A stretch of 64,000 nucleotides of DNA from Batillaria attramentaria. Taxonomy: Eukaryota > Mollusca > Gastropoda > Batillariidae. Numbering within the stretch: the stretch's first letter is position 1; every line of letters begins with the position of its first letter. The position numbers and the translations under genes are program-made. Below the pieces are notes generated by a model. The model searched no databases and was not told the origin of the DNA. It worked only from the letters and a program-made list of their open reading frames with translations. Positions 46,596 to 64,000 of the stretch are shown here, piece after piece. Location: positions 2,020,501-2,084,500 of the forward strand of contig JACVVK020000037.1 in assembly GCA_018292915.2 (NCBI GenBank). Reading direction: 5' to 3'.

Positions 46596-49500
46596 TGCTC
46601 CTCCGGCAGACACTAAGCCATGAAGTCAATCATCCGATGATTAACGTTATCATCAACCCTTGATAACGCCTTCAAACTGTGAATACACGATGTCGCCTGT
46701 GACGACACTACCGGGTGTGGGATCAACGCTGACACTGAATCTTGATTTTTGTGACAGACTCGTCTCCTTGAGGCAAACAATGAACAGTAAAGAGGAGGCC
46801 TTAGACATGCACTCTGTAATTGTATTTGTCAGCGCTTGTCACTGACTGTCGATTTGTGTTCGCTTGAATTTCTATACATCTACTTGCATGCTTAGTGCGA
46901 GTTACATTATCAAAGTTGTAGCGTAAAACGGAACTTCTAAGCGAGGAAAAAAAAAAGGAGGGGGGGGGGGAGGTGGGGGGGGGGGGGTTTGCTCACGGCG
47001 TGGATGAAATGCAAACACCACCCAGCTTGCCCTCTGCGGGAGAACCATTACAGTCATGTGGCGTGTTTTGGAGGAGTGCTACTGGAAGAATCTTTTCTCT
47101 TTTCACAAATTCAGCATACGTTTGTTTTTCGAGTGGTGGGATTCTAGCTTTTTAGACTGATCACTTCCTGTCCAAAAAAAGTGTATATAAATGTCTTCAT
47201 CGTGTGTCGTACAAAGATGTAGGGTTCCAAACATTTTGATCTTGTTTAAATAACTGTTCTCGTCTGTCGTTAGCATTTTTTTTGTGGTTTCTTTGTGTGT
47301 TTCGAGACGGAGTTTTAAAAGAAGACAGTTCCTGTGAGTGCCTTCTTTTCTCCCCCCCAAAAAGTCATTGTCAGTGAGTCAGTGAAGTGTGTGCATGTCG
47401 CTGTGTCCTTGTTCAATTTCTCCCCTTTTCTTTTTAATTTTAACTACTGCCGGTTTGACAGTGCGTAGACTTTCAAAGAGACTTGGTTCCCTTCCCTTAC
47501 TTATTGTCAAGTGTATTCATGATTTCTCTACCCTGTTTTGTATTCATTACACTGTCAGTTGAAAGTTTTCAGCCTGTAAATTGAATTGGTTTACGACAGC
47601 TCGTTGCTTATTGGGCGAAAAAGGTTGCCAATATCACGTCAGTCACCTGCAAGGGGGATAAGGCAACCGCCATATTTGAAGTTTCAGACGACATTTATGC
47701 GTTGTTGGTTTTGAGATGGGAACTGCATTTGTTCGTGGGAAAAAGTTTATCTGCCTGCGTCTGTCAGTCCACACTCGCTGTCGACTGACAGAGGTTGAAA
47801 AAAACCCTGTAGAAAACACGAAATCTGTCAACCGGTATGGCCATACTTATGTCGCATTTTTTCGGTACAAAAAAGTCGCAAGATCAGATGAGCTCTATAC
47901 AGGTAAACACGAATTCAGCTGCATATTTCTTTTGTTGTTGTGACTCTAATTTTAATAATTGTATTCTTGCACATTGTGTATGTATCACGGATCAGACATA
48001 TCCAATGGAACATGTTCACGTGTACGTCTTCTCATTTGAACTTTTGTTTTAGCCTATATGGGTGACTGTATCGCGGTGTGGTAAAATTACTGTTTTGGAT
48101 GGAATGAAATTAAACTGAAAGAACCGAAAATGACTCCGTTCTTTCTTCTCTACGAATACGCAATACTGTACAGTGTTAGGCAATTTCCGTTTTAAGTAGG
48201 GGCCACTGCCCGAACCCCCCTCCCCCCCCCCCCCCCCCCCCCCCCTCCCCCCCCCCACACACAAAACAAACAAAAACAATAACAGTTTGCTTTGACATAC
48301 AATATGGCAGACGGAAACAACAACAACATCAACAACAACAACACACACACACACGCACACACACGCACGCATGCACGCACGCACGCACGCACACACGCAG
48401 GCGGAAAGACACAAATTGAGCGTGGGCTGTTTGAAGTACCTTGTTTTGCCAGTGTTCTAGTTTGTAGTGATTTTCGTGATCTTTTTATTTGGTAGGGCAA
48501 GGTGCAAGCCAGGGGGTAGCAAGAGGAGGCAAGCTGCCAGTGAAGCTGGAACGTTTTGCGCAGAAGAGAGACAAAGGTGAAGTGATTGCGTTTGTGTGAA
48601 GTGGCTCTCTGGTCTAAACAGAAAATAGACTAGTATTACTCCATTGAGGCCTGAGCGGAAAGGACACGTTCAAATTTTTTGTAAACTCCTGTCAGGTACG
48701 TGCTCTTGAATGGTCTGTGCATGGTAATATTTTGTTTCCAGACTGAAGCATTTTTTTAGGGGTGACTATGATGCCTGAGGCTAATAGGGATTATATAGGC
48801 ATCTTGAGGCTTCGTGCATTTGTGTTCTTTGACCACACCAACTTATATAAACCTTTGGGAAAGGGTGGAAGCTGAGGCGGGTACTATTCTGCGCGTCCTT
48901 TGTCGCGTCAAAAGAAAGGGTGTTAGCCGTGGGCGGAGTTGGATCTTCAGATGTCTTTCTTTATTCACGCACTCAGCGTCCGGGGATGTCGGCAAGTGGT
49001 AGCCTTTGACCACAACACGGACCGTACACAGATGGGTGTTTCCATAAAAAAAGACCTCTCCAGTCGTTTGGTCAAAAATAATGTCAGACAGTGGGGAGCA
49101 TGAGTTCAATTGTTGTCTGGCGAACTTGATAATATTAGAAAACGTTTAAGGTTTTCATTTATGACAGAAAACGCTGTCTTAAAACGCATTTATTTAAAAC
49201 CGATAATTAAGGTATCTGTTGTTTGTTTTCCCACAGCAGTTTAGTACATTGCCTACATGTTGGGTGTGTCCGTGTGCGTGTGTTTATGTAAGATGTTTTC
49301 TGTGAGTATTCTGCAGCTGTTTCTTTGTGTGTAACATTTCTTGTATGGTTGCTTTGCTGTGTGTTCGTCGGCGACTGTACTTGTTTTTTTGTCAGTATGT
49401 ATGGCGCTTAGAGCTTGTTGTGTACGTGTGTAAGCGCCCTATAAGTCTCCTATATTATTATTATTATTATTATTATTCATTAATACTTACTTTACATAGT

Positions 49501-49654
49501 GTGTTCGTCGTACAGTGATCTAATCAGTGCATTTAGCATTATCATGACCAACAGTAGTGGTGCTAAAACTTCCATCCATGGGTTGTTGATTTTCGAAAAT
49601 CAACAATAGTTTGGGCCTTGGGCGCGGGAAGGAAAAGAACCGAATCGACACATC

Positions 49655-49955
49655 CGAGCCGGTAGGGCGACATACCACCTCACAGAGTCAGTGTGCTCGG
49701 GTCGCAGTGGAGTTCGATTCCCGGCTGATGGACAGTTCGTGGTGTGTTTGACGTTGGTTTGGTTTAGTTTTTATTTCAATTCCCTCTCAGTGGCTGCATC
49801 ATGTGAAGTAGTTTTTGCACATGTATCGCCCATACTTAGTGGAAAAGAACGCCCCATTCTCCCCGGCCACTCAAGTTATCCACGGGGAAAAAAAGCCAAC
49901 AAACCATTGACATGGGAGGGGCCCGGGCAGCCATCAGTGTACGGGAACACTTAAC
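49655..49955 (+). mobile_element. Possible tRNA-derived SINE
   Basis: CCGAGCCGGTAGGGCGACAT with a B-box-like GAGTTCGATTCCC looks like a tRNA-type head. The body with TGGAAAAGAACG and CATGGGAGGGGCCCGGGCAG is unlike the other SINEs here. Confidence 0.4.
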
Positions 49956-50350
49956 ACTGCGTCCACAATGGAAAAATGCGATGTCAGTCAGTTTCTTCGC
50001 CGTCGGATCTGCTGGACTCAGTATCAATGTAACCAAGCCCCCCCTAACACAAACTGCTGGGGATTACCGCTAACCTTGAAGAAAGTGTTTAGAGTCCGCG
50101 CGTTGCTCCGTGTTCCCTCGCTGTGGGGGAGGATGGCCCCACCAATTAGCAGTCGTGTCAGACACCTGTTCCAACGGTCTTCAGTTTGTTTTGCCCTCCG
50201 CCTCGCTACGGCGCGGCAGAAGCGAACACTAGCCTCGGCCACCCTGATTGTCTGCATCCAGACACAGGACTAAGGGGATACGCGACAGATGAGACGATGC
50301 GGATGAGACGGGAGCGTTGGGGGGTGGGGTGGGGTGGGGGTGGGGGTGGG

Positions 50351-50703
50351 GGTGGGGACATCTTCTTTTTTTTTTTTTTTGGGGGGGGGGGGGGTCCGAC
50401 GAGTGTATGCAACTGGAATGTACGAGTAAGAAACGGGCAGTCCTAGAGTGAATCAGAAGAGGTGATCACCATAAGCACTCACAAATTTAGTGGTTGGGAA
50501 TTGGTGTGTGTTCGTCGGCGACTGTACTTGTTTTTTTGTCAGTATGTATGGGTGGGGACATCTTCTTCTTTTTTTTTTGGGGGGGGGGGGGGTCCGACGA
50601 GTGTATGCAACTGGAATGTACGAGTAAGAAACGGGCAGTCCTAGAGTGAATCAGAAGAGGTGATCACCATGAGCACTCACAAATTTAGTGGTTGGGAGTT
50701 GGT
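50351..50703 (+). repeat. Tandem duplication (200-bp period) with inserted 47-bp filler
   Basis: Copies 50351-50504 and 50551-50703 share GGTGGGGACATCTTC, a T(n)G(n) run and GTCCGACGAGTGTATGCAAC. The 47 bp between them (50505-50551) is a copy of 49358-49404. Confidence 0.85.
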
Positions 50704-51131
50704 ATGTGTGCAGCTTGCAGTCCCATACCGGAGCAAGGGAAATTGGGGCTGCCCGGGGGGGTCAGTGGAGGCGTCGCCAGAGTGCAGCGCCACCTTTTTT
50801 TTTTTTCTTTATGCATAGCGTACTTGTTTTCCATTCCGCAGGCACTTCTGTTTGATTTTTTTTTTAAACTTGCACACTTGATTGTGCATGTGTGTGTGCG
50901 CTCACTGACTGGACACAGCGATCAACACTTGGTATGACATGCTGCCTGAGCACTACCTCGTTGTCTTCTCGGATGTTTATCCACTCTCGACCTCTACGCG
51001 CTCGGTGACGAAGAAAGGAGTTTACTGATGAGGCCTTACTATTCAATCCAGGTGGACACCCATTGAATGTAAGTACATGACGGACTGGGAAGAAAGCGCG
51101 AGTACAGTTCCTGCCACAGAGAGAACTGATC

Positions 51132-57315
<6,184 letters not shown>

Positions 57316-57789
57316 GTGAAATGTTCAGTGCAGGGATGATTTCGGCGTCCACTGTGGTATCTTGGGCAGCTCTGAGGAACTCAATGTAACAACGCAGGTG
57401 AACGTGACATCGCTTTTTAGGGTACATCGCTGTAATACCGCTCCTTTTTTCGCAAATTTACATGAATCGGAAACTGATTGACAAGTGCAGGTGACTGAAC
57501 TGAGTCTGTGTGGACACCACTGACGTGGTTTGTCACGTGATCCAGCTAGTCTTTGCATGTAGTGTTGTTTGTTTATGTTTCTTTGTGGACAGAGTGGCGT
57601 CCTGAACATTTTGGATCAATTGTCTCCTGGTTCTCCACTCAAGATTAGAAGAAATTCATGATTTGAAAGTACAAACTATGTTAGAACAAGTTCAGTTTTA
57701 CGGGAGGATTAGACGCACTGGAAAGAAGGACTCAGGGTGCAATCTCTTATTTAGGAATTTCCGAGCTGAAATTGAAACAGTCTCGATGC

Positions 57790-57799
57790 AATAAATAAA
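57790..57799 (+). terminator. Polyadenylation signals AATAAATAAA, probable chitin-binding gene
   Basis: Overlapping AATAAA at 57790-57795 and 57794-57799, 475 bp after the stop codon. Confidence 0.5.
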
Positions 57800-57852
57800 A
57801 TACAATTTGATTTTGTACGAAGAATATTGTTGTCTGCGTGACATGTGACTGT

Positions 57853-57916
<64 letters not shown>

Positions 57917-57944
57917 AAAGTACTAGTCATTGCAATATTATTTT

Positions 57945-57950
57945 TTTATT
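57945..57950 (-). terminator. Polyadenylation signal AATAAA, probable ankyrin/SOCS gene
   Basis: The minus strand reads CGAATAAAAAA, about 355 bp beyond the stop codon at 58304. It sits about 150 bp from the opposing gene's signal, so the two genes end tail to tail. Confidence 0.45.
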
Positions 57951-58076
57951 CGATTAGTCAAAGGCACCAGCGATTATAATTTTCAGTTGTAAGTGTATAC
58001 TATTTCCGTCACCCTTTAGAAAAAGTCTCCTACTTCTTCTCCTGCCTCCCCAAAATTAGGGGAAATAATAATTATT

Positions 58077-58079
<3 letters not shown>

Positions 58080-58143
<64 letters not shown>
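58080..58143 (+). repeat. (CA)n microsatellite
   Basis: About 64 bp of CA between the converging chitin-binding and ankyrin genes; another lies at 57857-57914. Confidence 0.95.
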
Positions 58144-58145
<2 letters not shown>

Positions 58146-58303
58146 CAAAAGTAGAGAGCAAACAACCTCGTGCTGAGCTGTTAAAAACCCTTAGAAGTCG
58201 GCACGAGAGTTTTCCTAAAGATGAACTTTACAATACTACTACTGAGTGTAAGATACTCATACGTCATCGCGACCTCCACAAGAGGGTCACCAGGACGACA
58301 ATG

Positions 58304-59202
58304 CTACACGACACTCTTTACAAAAGCTGACGCAATATCGATGCCGTACACACGAGCCAAACTAAACGCGTCCATAGAATCAACGTTACACGCCTTGACA
58401 TCCGCTCCATGTCGAAGCAAAACCTGGATCGTCAAGTTAAAGCTGAACTCGGGAACACCAGCTTGGTTCTGGTGTGTGGCGTGGTTGTCAGAGAATGGTC
58501 CGTGCGCTGAGACATCGGAGTGACCTTTCCTGTTGTCCGTCTCCGAATGGATGCTCAGTTTCGAAGAGGGTTGGGGTTCTTTGCGACTTCTATCGAGAAA
58601 ACTGCTCTCGGAAGCGATGCTGTCTTCGTGTGAGGTCTCTGAAAGTCTTTCCTCTAAAACCATGACACTGTCTATGTCTCCGTCACGTGACTGCTTCTCT
58701 TCTTGGAGTTTATTGGGCAAAAGATCTCCGTCTGCGTCACACGGCCGCTCCTCTTCTTGGCGATGATTGGGCAGAGCCCAGCATCTGAGCATGTGGCTCC
58801 ATTTAGTCGACGCCCATTGGCTGCAGTACGCCTCAGGCTTGTCAGAATAGACCCGCCCCCGGCAGGCTGCCGCGTGCAGAGGAGTATTGCCGAGCTTGTC
58901 CTTGACGTCTGCAGCCAGTCCCTGGTTCAGGAGATGCGCCACCACTCGGACCGCACCCGCTGATGCTGCGCAGTGAAGCGTGGAGATGCCTGTGTCCTCA
59001 GTTGCCACCTGATGAGAGATGACAAGGTTTGGGGTGAACGTGCTTCAGGGTGAACGTGTTTGCTTCAGCACAAGGCTTTAGTTTTTCAAGCTGTTGACGC
59101 TGAAATGAGCCGTGGGGACACAGCAAATGTTGTTGCTAATATTGCTGTTTGATGGTTACCTTTGGCTATGATAGGCTTCCAGCTTAGCAACTGCCAGTTT
59201 GT

Positions 59203-59291
<89 letters not shown>

Positions 59292-61722
59292 TTAACGATG
59301 CAGTTTCTGTTTATCATTCACTCGATTGAAATAAGGAAACATGTACGGATGGAAAAGTGCCATTGATGCTACTTGTTATAACTGGACACCCACACAAATA
59401 ATAATGATAACAAAAGTACGTAGTTATCTGGTATCATGCATTAATAAATTACCTGTGATCTCTTTGTCTGATGGCCTGATACATCAGTTTGCAGAGTCAG
59501 CATCTCGTCACGGCTGGCTGCTTCTCCCGATGCTTGGGTAAATTCTGGAGGTGCAGGCGCCATCATGGTGTGGCTAAAGCACTCAAGCAACGAGCGAAGA
59601 GACAAGTTGTCGCCAAGGAGAACAGCTGACTGCAGCGGTGTAAGACCACGTCGCTCTCTCACTTGAAGCGCATCACTCTGCTTCAGTAAATCTAGGTAAT
59701 CCAAATTCCTCACGTCTTCTATGGTCCTAAGAAAATATTGCAAGAACCTGTGACCGCGCATGACCGCTACGTGCATAGGCGTGTCATCCTGAGGATCGCG
59801 GGCTGTCGGTGACGCACCGTGACGCAATAAAAGTGTTATGACGTCACAGGTTACGGCGTCATAACCAAAAAGTGGTTCCGCGTCATCAGCTCCACACACA
59901 CGACCATCATTGGCAGAGGGGAATCTCGTGAAAACATCACAGTCCTCGATGACGTCACCGCGACCGCAGCTTTTCAAAGTGTCGTTCGCAAGGTTGGTCT
60001 CCATGCTTTCAACAGCACCAGCAACGTCACCTCGGCCGCAGCTTTTGCCACGTGCAAGGCTGGTCTCCGTGCCTTCACCAGCACCAGTCACGTCACCTCG
60101 AAAGCTTTTCATTTGGGTTAAACTGTCTTGACGAATCTGGTGGTTTAATTTTACGATACTGTCAACACGAGGACTTTCAGCGTTTGTCGAACTGCTGAGA
60201 TCAGACTTGCAAGCCGTGACCAGCGACTCGACTTCACTCTGTTCTAACGCGCTCTTGTATGTCACAGCACTCTCATCCAGCTTTCTCTTGCCAAGTGAAC
60301 TCGGAGGGCAGACATACTCCACCGCTCGAGTCAGTGGGGTCCGCTCCATCAGAGGTGCTTCCGGGTCAACCCCAGCTTCCAGCAGATTCCTCACGGTCGC
60401 GTGGTCGTTCTCGGTGACCGCCACGTGCAACCGGACCACGTGAAATGGGTCACGCCTCGCTGGGTCCACACCTGGTCAAAAGCATGAAACATGGGTTAAG
60501 AAGGCATACACTGACTACGGCTGGAGAAATTTGATATCAGCTAAGTCGCTGCTTTAACTAGATTCGACTAGATTTCGGTAACGAGTTAACATTTTTTTTT
60601 TTTTATAGCGTTTTCGCCTTGAAGGCCACCTCCGGCCACAGCGGAAGCAGGACACAAATCACCAAGCTGCTTTGGAAATTATCACTATAATATTTACTTA
60701 ACTCACGCTCGCAGTCACCCCGTTATCTGTTTCTGTCTCACCTAGACTGAGGTAGTTTTGCAGAGGCTGGGGTAGCCCCAAGTCCCGCAAGCAGACCGGA
60801 AGTGACATTCGCAGAATCCTGCGCAGGGTCAGTCGGCACTGATGCTTCAGACTCAGCGAGTGACGTAAGGCCTCACGTGCACACACCACAGCCTCGGTCC
60901 CATACACACTGTATTTTGAGGTGATCATCATATCGTTGTCGTTAGTTCCGTTATCGTTGTTATTGTCGCTGCTTCGGAAGACAATGTTCGAGAAAGACTG
61001 GCTCATTGCAGCGGTAGTGGCCAAGTTGTCACATCGACACCGGAACGGCCTATCGCTACGAACGCCAGCAAAACAGCCCGCCACACGCCGAGTACATACA
61101 CCTCTTCCACCCCCCACAGTCCCTCGGCAGGATGCATTTTCCAACGACTGACAATCGCACGCAGTTTCCCGCAAGATCTTCTCCACACAGTCACCCGTCA
61201 CCAGCTGCAGATGGACCAACTGGTTCAGAACGTCGGCAGTCACGAACGTAGCGGCCAGCAGAGAACGAAGGAAACGCAACTTGTGGAAGCTACAAGTCGC
61301 CTCCAGTTCATCCGAGGCAGTTCTTGTCCCTGGCGTCACTGAGGCTGACGTGCCCAGAGTCCCAGCAGGATCTTTGTTGTCAAGTGCTGGCGATATGATA
61401 CAAGCTGGGTCGGCACCGTAATGCAGAAGATGGAAGCCCAGCTCATAGTAGCCGAGGGCCACGGCAAGCTGGAGCGGAGTCACGCCCTGTGAGAAGGAAG
61501 AATCTAGAAAAACGTTCTTCACTATCAAGTCCTCACTTAGCTGCTCCTTTTTTACGCCCCCACTTAATGACAAATAATTATAATAATGGATATGTATAAA
61601 GCGGTTATACTCAGCGACCTCTAAGCGCTTTCAAAGTTGAGAAAAAGAAAAAAGAAAAAAAAACCCAAATAAAATGACATGAAAATAATGCCAGAAAGAA
61701 CAATATCAGACACAGCAGTTGT

Positions 61723-61784
<62 letters not shown>

Positions 61785-63038
61785 TCTGTCAATCCCTCAA
61801 TACTGTTGTTGGGCTGAGAACAAGTGTGTTTTGACTACAGTTTTAAAGGTAGGGACCGAATCTATATGCCTTATGTTTTGTGGAAGAGTGTTTCAAAGGG
61901 TCGGTCCTTGATGCGAAAACGACCGCTGTCCATATGTCTTTGTTCTGCGCTTTTTTCTTCTCATTTTATCACACCTGTATTCTGTCTCTCTGAAAGTCCC
62001 ATGACCTGCATGCCTTGACTACGACTGGGTGTATGTACTATATATTGTGTGGTTGTTACCGATTTGATAGTAACTAGTGCACTGACGCCATGACTCAGTG
62101 ATTCCTCGGACGAAACTCCGTCACTTAATCACCGTACGAAATATGCTGAATGCCGAGTTGTTTCATGGAGTCCGAGTCTGCTCTTCAGAAAGGTTTACGC
62201 CAGGACAGTGTATAAAAGACGACTTCACTCGGCAAGCCCCGACACCAAAGCCCCGCCCCTTTATTTTGCCGTGTATTGGCAAAACACAGCACGTCCATGG
62301 CATTATTTTATGGACAATGGGGTAATTTGAAGATGAAAGAGACTGACGTAATCTTCTTTTTCCTCAAAATTAATGACGTCAGTGGACTTAGGGCTTTCTT
62401 TCCACGTTTCAGTCATATCAGTCGAATGATACACGTGCTTCCCTCTTTGTACGTCAGTGTCTGGCAAGAAAGTTTGCCATGCAATGCTCATTATGCCTCG
62501 GCACGCGACTGGCTGAATTCTGTGGGTTTGACCCTTTCGATTGACAGGAGTGGAGTCGTCTATTATGCAACAGTCCGCGTATAAGACCTTGACAAAAAGA
62601 TTAATTTTTTTTTTTTTTTTTTTTTTACTGTGGTCTTTAGTCGTACTAAACCATGCATACTGGATTCACCCTGTGGCTTTTCCTTATTGTCAACTTCACT
62701 GCTTTTAGATTAAGGAGTTATTTATCTATTTATTTATTTATGTTCACAACGCTGACTTCTAGCTTATTGATGACCTACCTGACTATCCGGTTCGTCCGCC
62801 AGACTCGAGCAGTGGTCCAGCAAAACACATAACCCCGCAACGTCACACTGGCGTATGCGCTCGTGCAGTGCCGTACCGCCCTGACGTGCTTCACGTGCAA
62901 ACACGTCACTTCCTGCCTGCAGCAGACGTCGGGTGATGGACAAAGAAACGGACATTGGCTGGCCTTTGACCTGTGCAGGTAATCATGAGACCAGTAAGTG
63001 TTAAAGTCGTTTTGAAGAGAACTTGATATTACGGACTG

Positions 63039-63081
<43 letters not shown>

Positions 63082-64000
63082 CCGGGACGAAATGGCACGA
63101 ACCTTTGCGTTTTTGAGACACAAAAACAAAATGAAGGAATTTCAATTCCGGCCCGGAAAGAAATGGCATGAACCTTCAGTTTGAGTTTTCGCGACAAACA
63201 CAATGAAGGAACATGATTTAAACTGGGCATTCAAGCCGGGCTGCTAAATGAATATCAAGTTGGACGAACAGCATCAGTTTCAATGACGACTGACTGACAA
63301 GACAGACCTGAAGGTTGTAGGCTGAGGGCAGCGCCGCCATCAAGGGCGTCTGGAGGTCATTATTACGACAGTTGACGTCACATTTCCCGTGATCCAGCAG
63401 CAACTTCACTATCTCCTCTGACCCGTGTTCACATGCGCTGTGCAGAACCGTGTTGCCGGCACAGTCACGTGTGTTCACGTCAGCACCGAACGAGAGCAGA
63501 GCGCGTGCAGCTTCATGTCTGTTTAAAAGATGTTTAATGATGTTAACCTGTAAGCAGGCCAATACTGCCACCTCCCAACCCTAAATTTCTTGTCTCTGTT
63601 TGATGACGGCCGAAGTGCGTGAACTGCCGAAGGCATGAGTATGCAGGGATGAAATGTGAAACTCAGTGGCTCATTTTACAGATACATGTAACTGAAAATC
63701 TAACCTGAACCTCAAGAAATAGCTCCGTACCTGTTGTAGAATGCACATGCACTGAGCGGCGTCATGCCCCGTCTATCCGCCTGATCCACATGAGCACCCA
63801 TGCGTAACAGAAGCGAGACAATCTCGTTTCGCCCTTGCTTCGCTGCTTCAAGCAGCGGGCATCGGCCGAACTGGTTCTGAGCTTGAGGATCAAAGTCTTT
63901 GTGTCCGAGAATCATACGGATAATGGCGTCATTACAACCAGCTTCCAAGGCGCGCGTCATTGCCGTGTGCTTATTGTAGACAATGTTGACGTCATTGCCG
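58304..64000 (-). CDS. Ankyrin-repeat protein with internal SOCS box (ASB-like), 5' part off window
   Basis: Exons (minus): 64000-63731 (continues beyond the window), 63518-63308, 62970-62779, 61486-60742, 60471-59453, 59008-58304. Phases agree at all five junctions, giving about 1046 residues. Ankyrin repeats lie in exons 1-3 (NQFGRCPLLEAAKQGRNEIV, CAGNTVLHSACEHGSEEIVK) and at the start of exon 4 (GVTPLQLAVALGYYELGFHL). The end of exon 4 encodes a SOCS box: SLKHQCRLTLRRIL (elongin B/C box) and LGLPQPLQNYL (cullin box). More ankyrin repeats follow in exons 5-6 (RGLTPLQSAVLLGD, LGNTPLHAAACRGR) around Ser/acidic linkers. ASB proteins are substrate receptors of Cul5 ubiquitin ligases. If intron 4 is retained, translation stops at 60698 just after the SOCS box. 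Confidence 0.8.
59203..59289 (+). repeat. (GT)n(GA)n microsatellite in intron 5 of the ankyrin/SOCS gene
   Basis: About 50 bp GT followed by about 35 bp GA. Confidence 0.95.
60742..60866 (-). other. SOCS-box coding segment with alternative end
   Basis: It encodes SLKHQCRLTLRRILRMSLP then LGLPQPLQNYLSL, close to the SOCS consensus (L-x3-C-R-x-x-I/L-R and LPLP-x-x-L-x-x-Y-L). The donor G|GTGAGAC at 60741 permits in-frame splicing to 60471. Reading through adds 14 codons and a stop ending at 60698. Confidence 0.75.

Larger units (their letters stand above)
46596..51131. other. Intergenic region between the CD225 and chitin-binding genes
   Basis: No gene is supported. A weak ATTAAA at 48109-48114 could end the CD225 transcript. 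Repeats present: G runs at 46960-46987, C runs at 48217-48257, (CA/CG)n around 48340-48400, (ATT)n at 49455-49478, a SINE-like block at 49660-49950 and a 200-bp tandem duplication at 50351-50703. Confidence 0.5.

Noticed and set aside
47643..47943. Opposed 62- and 75-codon ORFs downstream of the CD225 gene
   Set aside because: No homology or exon support; probably 3' UTR or spacer.
48340..48405. CRISPR-like short direct repeats
   Set aside because: Plain CA/CG microsatellite without spacers, in an animal genome.

Overview
The window is nuclear DNA of an animal with intron-rich genes, frequent (CA)n/(GT)n microsatellites, long poly(C)/poly(G) tracts, several tRNA-derived SINE families and many short TIR elements. 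Repeat style and gene content (peritrophin-type secreted protein, ASB-like ankyrin gene, RTE-like LINE annotated in many genomes as craniofacial-development-protein-2-like) fit a mollusc, most likely a marine gastropod. That assignment is inference; no species-diagnostic marker is visible.

Five host genes can be modelled. In each, reading phase is consistent across every splice junction. (1) 581-12186, minus: a complete 14-exon ZC3H4/ZC3H6-type CCCH zinc-finger gene, 2002 codons. (2) 18857-37786, plus: a complete 26-coding-exon SUPT5H (SPT5) gene, 1064 codons, with a 3' UTR to about 39360. (3) 44158-46489, plus: a 4-exon CD225/dispanin two-TM protein, 141 codons. (4) 51132-57315, plus: a 3-exon secreted protein of 236 codons with three CBM14 chitin-binding domains. 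(5) 58304 to beyond 64000, minus: an ankyrin-repeat gene with a SOCS box encoded in an internal exon; its 5' part is off the window.

Genes 1 and 2 are head to head with 6.7 kb between start codons. Both families act on RNA polymerase II: SPT5 is the large DSIF subunit (pausing and elongation), and ZC3H4 restricts unproductive non-coding transcription. Each contains one intron with textbook U12 (minor spliceosome) signals: AT-AC in the zinc-finger gene and GT-AG in SUPT5H. Genes 4 and 5 converge and end about 150 bp apart.

SUPT5H introns and the intergenic spacers hold most of the mobile DNA. There is an apparently full-length but frameshifted RTE-like LINE with a 13-bp target-site duplication, inserted into the second copy of a 265-bp tandem duplication. 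There are two pogo-like TA-flanked elements, a 96-bp spacer-less palindrome flanked by TTAA, a PIF/Harbinger-like element keeping what looks like a transposase start exon, a 498-bp SINE with a 15-bp duplication in the SUPT5H 3' UTR, and several copies of a shorter SINE.

Long gene-free stretches are 12215-18822 (probable promoters of genes 1 and 2), 39361-44157, 46490-51131 and the large introns of the chitin-binding gene. No prokaryotic-type systems, CRISPR arrays, rRNA genes or convincing functional tRNA genes were seen.
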